Shown here: positions 13,721-18,423 of the stretch, piece after piece
How the letters are laid out: each line of letters starts with the position of its first letter
Position numbering within the stretch: position 1 is the first letter of the stretch
From: an uncultured Clostridia bacterium
GTDB taxonomy: Bacteria; Bacillota; Clostridia; Christensenellales; Borkfalkiaceae
Length of the DNA: 18,423 bases
Direction: 5' to 3'
Assembly (NCBI GenBank): GCA_905235815.1
Contig: CAJOMT010000017.1
Span: forward strand, 1 to 18,423
Position numbers and translations under genes: made by a program
The notes under the pieces: generated by a model
What the model saw: the letters and a program-made list of their open reading frames with translations, nothing else
Databases searched by the model: none
Told to the model about the DNA's origin: nothing

Positions 13721-15061
13721 TTATTTGTCGTCTTTCTCTTTGGAGTCTTTTCCTTTTTCCTTATCCTTTTTAGAGAACAACTTCTTAATGCCCTTTTTAT
13801 CTCCTTCCGGATGAAGCGCTTGTTGCTCCGCCCTTTCGGCTTGTCTTTGAAGTTCTACGACGGGTACGTAAGCCTTTGTTCCTTCGCCTTCCAAAATGGT
13901 AAGTTCGGTCTCTTTATCAAAGAGATGACTGTGTATTATATCGATACCGAGTTTTATTGTCTGTCCCCTTTCGGTCGTGGTCCTCGAATCGACTTTGGCA
14001 ACGAGTTGTACCTTATCTTCGATGACGCTCTTGACTTTGCCGTCTGCGTTTGCGTCTTCATCTTTATCGAATTTACAATATAAAAGGGTTTCGGCACCGA
14101 GTTTTTCTACCACGTCTACCTTTACGTCGACCGTAGTATCTTCGCTGTTGTTGATGAAACTCTCTTCATCGTGCAAATCTTCCGGACGAATACCGAATAC
14201 TACGGGCTTACCGGTATTGATATAGTCCTGCGCATTTATTATCTTATCCGACTTCGACTTCGGAAGAGCAATCCTGCCGCCTTCGAATTCGACGTATACT
14301 TTGCCATTATTATCGGCCGTTAAAACAGCGTCGTAGAAATTCATCTGCGGAGTGCCGATAAATCCTGCAACGAAAAGGTTTGCGGGATAATCGTAAAGCA
14401 TCTGCGGAGCGTCTACCTGCTGAATAAATCCGTCTTTCATAACGACTATTCTCGTTCCCATCGTCATCGCTTCGACCTGGTCGTGCGTAACGTAAATAAA
14501 CGTAGTTGCAAGAGAAGTATGAAGTTTGGTTATTTCGGTTCTCATCTGCGCACGGAGTTTAGCGTCGAGGTTGGAAAGAGGTTCGTCCAAAAGGAATACC
14601 TTGGGTTCTCTTACTATCGCTCTTCCGAGCGCAACTCTCTGTCTTTGACCGCCGGAAAGAGCCTTCGGCTTTCTCGTAAGGTACGCTTCAAGTCCTAAAA
14701 TACGGGCCGCTTCTTTAACTTTTTCATCTATAACGGCCTTGGGAATTTTACGAAGTTTTAAACCGAACGCCATATTATCGTAAACGGTCATATGGGGATA
14801 AAGAGCATAGTTCTGGAAAACCATCGCTATATCTCTGTCTTTCGGCTGAACGTCGTTCATAAGTTTGCCATCGATGTAGAGTTCGCCGTCGCTTATTTCC
14901 TCAAGGCCCGCTATCATACGGAGCGTCGTGGATTTTCCGCAACCCGAAGGTCCGACGAAAACTATAAATTCTTTATCTTCGATATCCAAAGTAAAATCTG
15001 TAACCGCTACTACGCCGGACGGATATACTTTGTAGATATCCTTCAAAAGAAGACTTGCCAT
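13721..15061 (-). CDS. ugpC: Sugar ABC transporter ATP-binding protein, MsmX/UgpC type
   Basis: The ATPase that powers carbohydrate importers of the CUT1 class. 446 residues from the chosen start. Walker A GPSGCGKST (37-45), Q-loop Q83 (VFQNYALYPHMTV), signature LSGGQRQR (135-142), Walker B VFLLDEP (155-161), D-loop SNLDA and H-loop H193 (YVTHDQVEAMT). TOBE/MOP-type regulatory folds follow (about 240-400). The last 25 residues are a run of Lys, Asp and Glu (KKLFSKKDKEKGKD), an unusual extension. The start at 15061 (MASLLL) is set by GGAGGT 7 bases upstream. It is monocistronic with no permease or binding protein nearby, as for the shared MsmX ATPase of Bacillus, so it may serve several importers. 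Confidence 0.95.
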   Translation of the reverse strand: MASLLLKDIYKVYPSGVVAVTDFTLDIEDKEFIVFVGPSGCGKSTTLRMIAGLEEISDGELYIDGKLMNDVQPKDRDIAMVFQNYALYPHMTVYDNMAFGLKLRKIPKAVIDEKVKEAARILGLEAYLTRKPKALSGGQRQRVALGRAIVREPKVFLLDEPLSNLDAKLRAQMRTEITKLHTSLATTFIYVTHDQVEAMTMGTRIVVMKDGFIQQVDAPQMLYDYPANLFVAGFIGTPQMNFYDAVLTADNNGKVYVEFEGGRIALPKSKSDKIINAQDYINTGKPVVFGIRPEDLHDEESFINNSEDTTVDVKVDVVEKLGAETLLYCKFDKDEDANADGKVKSVIEDKVQLVAKVDSRTTTERGQTIKLGIDIIHSHLFDKETELTILEGEGTKAYVPVVELQRQAERAEQQALHPEGDKKGIKKLFSKKDKEKGKDSKEKDDK

Positions 15062-15103
15062 TTCATTTACCTCCAAATCTTTTAAACAGCATTATACACT
15101 ATT

Positions 15104-15132
15104 ATTATATATCTTTTCGTTTAACTTTACAA
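15104..15132 (-). promoter_or_regulatory. Promoter of the ABC ATPase gene
   Basis: On the minus strand, TTGTAA (15127-15132), a 17-bp spacer and TATAAT (15104-15109). A second TATAAT lies at 15091-15096 without a matching -35. Confidence 0.65.
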
Positions 15133-15137
15133 TGTCA

Positions 15138-15181
15138 TTTGTTACAAAATTTTTACATTGCTTTTATAAAATTTGTACATT
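15138..15181. repeat. Direct and inverted repeats between divergent promoters
   Basis: AAAATTTTTACATT (15146-15159) and AAAATTTGTACATT (15168-15181) match at 13 of 14 positions and are 22 bp apart, about two helical turns. TTTGT-T-ACAAA (15138-15148) is palindromic. They lie between the -35 boxes of the ABC ATPase and the transcarbamylase-like gene and could be an operator; AT-rich DNA makes chance matches possible. Confidence 0.4.
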
Positions 15182-15196
15182 TTAACCGCAAAATCG

Positions 15197-15225
15197 TTGT
15201 AATTTAATTGGAAAATTGATATAAT
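15197..15225 (+). promoter_or_regulatory. Promoter of the transcarbamylase-like gene
   Basis: TTGTAA (15197-15202), a 17-bp spacer and TATAAT (15220-15225). The start near 15232 leaves a leader of about 16 nt containing the GGAGG site. The -35 box is identical to that of the divergent ABC ATPase promoter. Confidence 0.8.
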
Positions 15226-15247
15226 AGTGTTGACAGACGGAGGTTTT

Positions 15248-16150
15248 ATGGATATAAATAAATTTGTCCCGACCGGCAAAATAGATAAAACTCATTTAAT
15301 TTCACTCGAAAGATATACTGAAGAAGAAATTTTGGAAATTCTGCATTTGGCGAATTCTATTTCCAAAATCCTTGCCGTCGGAGAAAAACCGAACGCTTTG
15401 AAAAATAAAAAAATAGCGCTCATCACGAAAAACGGCTTTACGAGGCCGAGGATCGCATTCGAAACAGCCGTTTCTTCGCTTTCAGGCACAGCGCTCGTAT
15501 GCAATATGAGCGGCAGCGAACTCGAAACTTTCGTAAACGATAAACTTTCAGTCGCCGCAATGGTCGGATACGGCATCAATGCGCTCGTGATACAGACTTC
15601 CGAGCCGGCTGACGCCGCCTCTTTGGAAAAACTCGTCAATTTGCCGGTTATTAACGCAAACGGAAAGAGCGGACCTTGCGAAGCGCTTTCCGCACTCCTC
15701 ACCGTTTGGCGCAAAAAAGGCACTATCGGAAAGATGAAGATAGCAATGATCGGAGACCCAAACAGTTTTGCCGACAGTTTCGTCTACGCTTTCGCAATAT
15801 GCGGATTCGACATAACGTTCATTTGTCCGGACGATATTCAGCCGAAAGAGAGTCTTCTAAATTACTGTCGCCAGTTCGGCGACGTGGCAGTTTGTAGTAG
15901 CGTTTCCGAGGGACTTAAAGGAGCCGAAATCATCTATGTTTCAGAGGACAACCTCGACGCTCGGTTCACACTTACCGCAGAAAAAATGAGGGCTTGCCCC
16001 GATGCAATAATTCTCCACACTCTGCCCGCCACGCAAAACGGCGCAATCGACGAAGAACTGCTCGACTCCCCGAATTTTTGCGGACTCGACGAGGCGCTCG
16101 CCCTTCCCGAAATCGAAATGGCGGTGCTTTCCCTCTTACTCCAAAAATAA
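15248..16150 (+). CDS. Aspartate/ornithine carbamoyltransferase-family protein with altered active site
   Basis: A 300-residue protein with the complete two-domain transcarbamylase fold, closest in pattern to ornithine carbamoyltransferase (HLISLERYTEEEILEIL at 16-32; domain-2 Rossmann segment MKIAMIGDPNSFADSF at 163-178). The catalytic signatures are changed. The carbamoyl-phosphate loop, normally STRTR, reads FTRPR (64-68). The HPxQ motif reads GPCEA (142-146), losing the histidine and glutamine. The ornithine-site HCLP reads HTLP (257-260), losing the cysteine. The arginine usually found after the DTARV-type segment is Q (ALVIQT, 112-117). It is therefore either a transcarbamylase for another substrate or a non-catalytic relative. 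The start at 15248 follows GGAGG; no arginine or pyrimidine genes are nearby. Confidence 0.85.
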   Translation: MDINKFVPTGKIDKTHLISLERYTEEEILEILHLANSISKILAVGEKPNALKNKKIALITKNGFTRPRIAFETAVSSLSGTALVCNMSGSELETFVNDKLSVAAMVGYGINALVIQTSEPADAASLEKLVNLPVINANGKSGPCEALSALLTVWRKKGTIGKMKIAMIGDPNSFADSFVYAFAICGFDITFICPDDIQPKESLLNYCRQFGDVAVCSSVSEGLKGAEIIYVSEDNLDARFTLTAEKMRACPDAIILHTLPATQNGAIDEELLDSPNFCGLDEALALPEIEMAVLSLLLQK

Positions 16151-16165
16151 TTTTAAATTTTTCCG

Positions 16166-16193
16166 CTCCCACCGCTCGGTGGGAGTTTTTTTT
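16166..16193 (+). terminator. Terminator of the transcarbamylase-like gene
   Basis: CTCCCACC/GGTGGGAG (16166-16173 and 16178-16185) with a GCTC loop and eight T. A strong intrinsic terminator 15 bp after the stop codon. Confidence 0.95.
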
Positions 16194-16271
16194 ACAAAAT
16201 TTACGAATATTTGGCAAAAGTTATTTATTTTCGATATCGGTCATATTATATATTGTATCATAGGTGTTAAA

Positions 16272-17180
16272 ATGAACTTCAAGCAAACCGCACTCATGCG
16301 CCCCACAGATAATATCGCCGAAAACGAAACTATGCGTGGCGTTGCAAAGTTCGAGGATACGGGTAAAAAGTGCCTCTATATATCGATTATCAATCTGAAA
16401 ACCCCGCAAAACGGGCGGCTCGAATTGCACTATGCAACTAATGCGGGAGATTATAAATTTAACTTACCGAACCCTTCGGGCGGCACGATAGAATTGCCGC
16501 AAGACGCACTTTACGGCGGCGGCGTCCTCTTGGCGCACGTAACGGACGATACCGCCACTCCGTTGCTTTACGGGGCTTTTTCAAAAGGTGCGCCGACTAA
16601 GGAAGACATACTCGCTCCCGTCGTTTACGATGACGAGGCGCTGGCGACGGAAAACTACTACGAATATGAAAAAAGTAACGATAATCAACATATAGACGAG
16701 GATAATGAAAATGAAGGACAAAATGTCGGCACTGAAAATAATGTGCCTCACGAAAAAGATTTCAGCAAAAAACAAGAAGAAAGCAAAGAGTTGGGCGCTG
16801 ACGAAGATGAGAATGAATTGCGCAATGAAAAAACCTATTACGGAAAAATCCAAAGTGAGTTAGAAAAAATATTTAAGGATCACCCGTCCGAGAGCGATCT
16901 GGAAAACGTTGTGCCTATGAGTAAATGGGCAAAAATTTCTTACGAAGGAAATAAGTATTATGCGGTCGGTATAATTTACGAAAACGACGAGCCGGAATAC
17001 ATTTGCTACGGCTTACCGGGCAAATACGGCGAAAGGCCAAAGGAAATAAAAAGTTATTGTTCGTTTATTCCCTCGTCCGTTTTCAAATTGAAAGGTAACG
17101 GATATTGGGTTATTTTTCAAAGGGCGAAAGACGGCGCAAGTATAGTTGACTTTTTTAAACAGAAATGTTATACTCTATAA
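16272..17180 (+). CDS. Two-domain Clostridia-type protein of unknown function
   Basis: 302 residues. The N-terminal domain (1-115) is beta rich with YISIINLKTPQNGRLELHYA and GGTIELPQDALYGGGV. A strongly acidic, Asn/Glu-rich linker of about 90 residues follows (about 120-210). The C-terminal domain (about 212-300) has KISYEGNKYYAVGIIY, YICYGLPGKYGERP and NGYWVIFQRAKDG. I have the impression of a C-terminal domain common in Clostridia proteins of unknown function, but I cannot confirm a family name. The start at 16272 (MNFKQ) is taken because AGGTGTT precedes it; an upstream frame extension from 16179 runs through the terminator. No membrane helix or signal peptide. Confidence 0.8.
   Translation: MNFKQTALMRPTDNIAENETMRGVAKFEDTGKKCLYISIINLKTPQNGRLELHYATNAGDYKFNLPNPSGGTIELPQDALYGGGVLLAHVTDDTATPLLYGAFSKGAPTKEDILAPVVYDDEALATENYYEYEKSNDNQHIDEDNENEGQNVGTENNVPHEKDFSKKQEESKELGADEDENELRNEKTYYGKIQSELEKIFKDHPSESDLENVVPMSKWAKISYEGNKYYAVGIIYENDEPEYICYGLPGKYGERPKEIKSYCSFIPSSVFKLKGNGYWVIFQRAKDGASIVDFFKQKCYTL
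17146..17174 (+). promoter_or_regulatory. Promoter inside the end of the preceding gene
   Basis: TTGACT (17146-17151), a 17-bp spacer and TATACT (17169-17174) overlap the last codons of the two-domain gene, whose stop is at 17178-17180. It would drive the 86-residue gene that starts at 17200. Confidence 0.7.
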
Positions 17181-17199
17181 AAAAGTTTTCGGGAAACAA

Positions 17200-17460
17200 A
17201 TGGTAAAACTCTGGTTTAAAGTCATAACTGACAATAAGATACAAAAGCAATTCATATACGAGTCCGATGAAAAATTCACTTATTCGCATTTTGCGGACTA
17301 TATAGCCGCCGGCGCAAACGCCATGGACGAGTCAACGCCTATAATTATCAGAAATCATATTATGAATTTCGCTAAATACAATAACGTAAAATTTCTGCCC
17401 TCCGACTTTGTCGAACAAGTGCGATTCGATCGAATGACGGTTGAAAATCTCGACCTATAA
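17200..17460 (+). CDS. 86-residue protein of unknown function
   Basis: A small soluble protein, start MVKLWFKVITDN, not recognised. It has an alpha/beta pattern with a central amphipathic helix (YSHFADYIAAGANAMD) and an acidic C-terminus. The start at 17200 lies just after a predicted promoter (17146-17174), with only a weak GGGAAA ribosome-like site 6 bases upstream. An 18-codon upstream extension would overlap the promoter and the preceding gene and is less likely. A weak hairpin (TCGAC/GTCGA, 17450-17465) overlaps its stop codon. Confidence 0.65.
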   Translation: MVKLWFKVITDNKIQKQFIYESDEKFTYSHFADYIAAGANAMDESTPIIIRNHIMNFAKYNNVKFLPSDFVEQVRFDRMTVENLDL

Positions 17461-17515
17461 GTCGATTTGCATATAATTTAACTTTTCTGCTCATAATATA
17501 CGCGGGAGGTGCTTT

Positions 17516-17728
17516 ATGAAAGTTGTAAGTATTATAGCGTATGTTATCGCAATAATCGGAGCGCTCAATTGGCTGCTCGTAGGACTGTTCAGTTTCGATT
17601 TCGTAGCGTTCGTTTTCGGAGCGGGAACCGCTTTGACGAGAATCGTTTATTCACTCGTCGGCATTGCCGGTATATGGCTTATTTTTCATTTGTTCGTTTA
17701 TAAACCTTTCGTTAAAATGGCAAACTGA
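17516..17728 (+). CDS. DUF378 family membrane protein
   Basis: 70 residues with two hydrophobic helices at about 5-27 and 39-61, an arrangement typical of DUF378. The N-terminal helix contains the family pattern IIGALNWLLVGLFSFDFV (18-35), and VYSLVGIAGIW follows at 45-55. A strong GGGAGGTG ribosome site precedes the ATG. The function is unknown. It lies 55 bp after the 86-residue gene and is closed by a terminator, so the two may share a transcript. Confidence 0.88.
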   Translation: MKVVSIIAYVIAIIGALNWLLVGLFSFDFVAFVFGAGTALTRIVYSLVGIAGIWLIFHLFVYKPFVKMAN

Positions 17729-17756
17729 AAAATCAGTAAAACGATCTTTAAATTTT

Positions 17757-17784
17757 AATCCCTCGATAACGGGGGATTTTAATT
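17757..17784 (+). terminator. Terminator after the DUF378 gene
   Basis: AATCCC/GGGATT (17757-17762 and 17773-17778) with a 10-nt loop, followed by TTAATTTT. It separates this gene from the queT promoter. Confidence 0.7.
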
Positions 17785-17805
17785 TTACAAATTACTTCTA
17801 TTCGC

Positions 17806-17834
17806 TTGCTAATTTTACAGAAATATCTTATAAT
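17806..17834 (+). promoter_or_regulatory. queT promoter
   Basis: TTGCTA (17806-17811), a 17-bp spacer and a perfect TATAAT (17829-17834). The predicted start is near 17841, exactly where the riboswitch stem begins. Confidence 0.8.
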
Positions 17835-17840
17835 AATCGG

Positions 17841-17900
17841 TGGAAGGTTTTCGGCAAACACTTCCCATTGCAGTTAAATGCAAAATAAAAAAACCGAGGT
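17841..17900 (+). promoter_or_regulatory. preQ1 riboswitch candidate (class I-like, extra hairpin)
   Basis: Stem P1 is GGAAG/CTTCC (17842-17846 and 17861-17865). Its loop reads GTTTTCGGCAAACA, similar to the class I loop with GC-ACA. The A-rich tail AAATAAAAAAA is followed by CCGA (17894-17897), which pairs with TCGG (17851-17854) in the loop to form the pseudoknot. CCGAGGT includes the ribosome site of queT, so ligand binding would block translation. Between P1 and the tail there is an extra hairpin TTGCA/TGCAA (17868-17872 and 17879-17883) not seen in the compact class I form; class III, which has an embedded helix, is an alternative. The downstream gene, a QueT transporter, is the expected target. 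Confidence 0.75.
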
Positions 17901-17905
17901 AACAA

Positions 17906-18418
17906 ATGAATAAATTTTCAACCAAAAAGTTGGCGAGAGCAGGTATTATTGCCGCTCTCTACATAGCCTTGACTTATGCGTTTGCGTGGGCGTCTTTCGG
18001 GCCGTACCAAGCGCGTATTTCCGAGGCTTTAACTATTTTACCCCTCTTTTACGTAGAGGCGGTGCCCGCTCTGTTTATCGGGTGCATACTCGGCAATCTT
18101 GTCAGTCCGCTCGGGGCGTGGGACTTATTGCTCGGCTCGCTCGCAACGCTTATCGCCGCTTCGGCGACCTACTTCATCGGGCGCACTAAACTTAATAAGC
18201 ACGTTAAAATCTGGCTCGGCATTTTGCCCCCGATAATATCCAACGCCCTTATCGTTCCGGTAGTTTTGATCATTTACGGCGTTACGGAATTTGCATATCC
18301 CATTCAAGCGCTCTGGATAGCGCTCGGCGAAGTCTCCGTAATTGCAACCTTAGGCGTTGCGCTCTATTACAGCGTTGACAATATGAGAGAAAAGAAAATC
18401 GGCGTTATGCTCGATTAA
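17906..18418 (+). CDS. queT: QueT family queuosine-precursor transporter
   Basis: A 170-residue integral membrane protein with about five hydrophobic helices, the substrate-binding S component of an ECF-type importer for queuosine precursors such as preQ1. The family pattern is clear: KKLARAGIIAALYIALTYAF (7-26), then GPYQARISEALTILPLF (32-48) and GCILGNLVSPLGAWDLLLGS (59-78). Length is normal and the C-terminus complete. The GAGG ribosome site (17896-17899) is part of the riboswitch pseudoknot. No ECF ATPase or T component is in the window; these are usually encoded elsewhere and shared. Confidence 0.93.
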   Translation: MNKFSTKKLARAGIIAALYIALTYAFAWASFGPYQARISEALTILPLFYVEAVPALFIGCILGNLVSPLGAWDLLLGSLATLIAASATYFIGRTKLNKHVKIWLGILPPIISNALIVPVVLIIYGVTEFAYPIQALWIALGEVSVIATLGVALYYSVDNMREKKIGVMLD

Positions 18419-18423
18419 AACAT

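Noticed and set aside
16179..16271. Upstream extension of the two-domain protein
   Set aside because: It begins inside the terminator of the preceding gene and has no ribosome site; ATG 16272 with AGGTG fits better.
1..18423. CRISPR arrays, insertion sequences and replication origins
   Set aside because: No regular spaced repeats, transposase genes or DnaA-box clusters were seen.

Overview
The window looks like chromosomal DNA from a low-GC Gram-positive (Bacillota), most likely a Clostridia-type lineage. The reasons are strong AGGAGG-type ribosome sites, TTGACA/TATAAT promoters, a CdaA-type c-di-AMP synthase, a comEC-holA pair, a QueT queuosine-precursor transporter and a gram-positive style rdgB-yfcE pair. 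No name was looked up; the lineage is an inference from gene content.

Layout. Positions 1-1700 are the end of an integrated element: a tyrosine recombinase gene (+) followed by a cluster of inverted and direct repeats. Next to it, on the minus strand, is a six-gene tRNA operon (Gly-Arg-His-like-Gln-Lys-Lys) with its own promoter and terminator. From 2489 to 9127 the minus strand carries two housekeeping units: rdgB-yfcE, and a long operon of MBL hydrolase, comEC, holA, cdaA, a 36-codon membrane peptide and aspartokinase, ending in a hairpin terminator.

Positions 9243-9866 hold no protein gene. They carry two consecutive plus-strand RNA units. The first (about 9279-9530) has a promoter, a closed 5' domain and two hairpin domains that each contain the same 17-nt sequence, and ends in a U-tract; I do not recognise it. 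The second (about 9626-9866) has the long closing stem, open central bubble and terminal stem expected of 6S RNA. From 9939 to 15061 the minus strand holds a small ferritin-like protein with an unknown partner, gap, a PHP-domain protein with a membrane protein, and an MsmX/UgpC-type ABC ATPase.

From 15197 on, genes are on the plus strand: a transcarbamylase paralogue lacking the usual active-site residues, two Clostridia-type proteins of unknown function, a DUF378 membrane protein and queT. queT is preceded by a good promoter and a preQ1 riboswitch candidate that would mask its ribosome site.

The most interesting items are the unrecognised tandem-repeat RNA at 9279-9530, the preQ1 riboswitch with an extra hairpin before queT, the active-site-less transcarbamylase, the degenerate tRNA-His, and the repeats beside the integrase.
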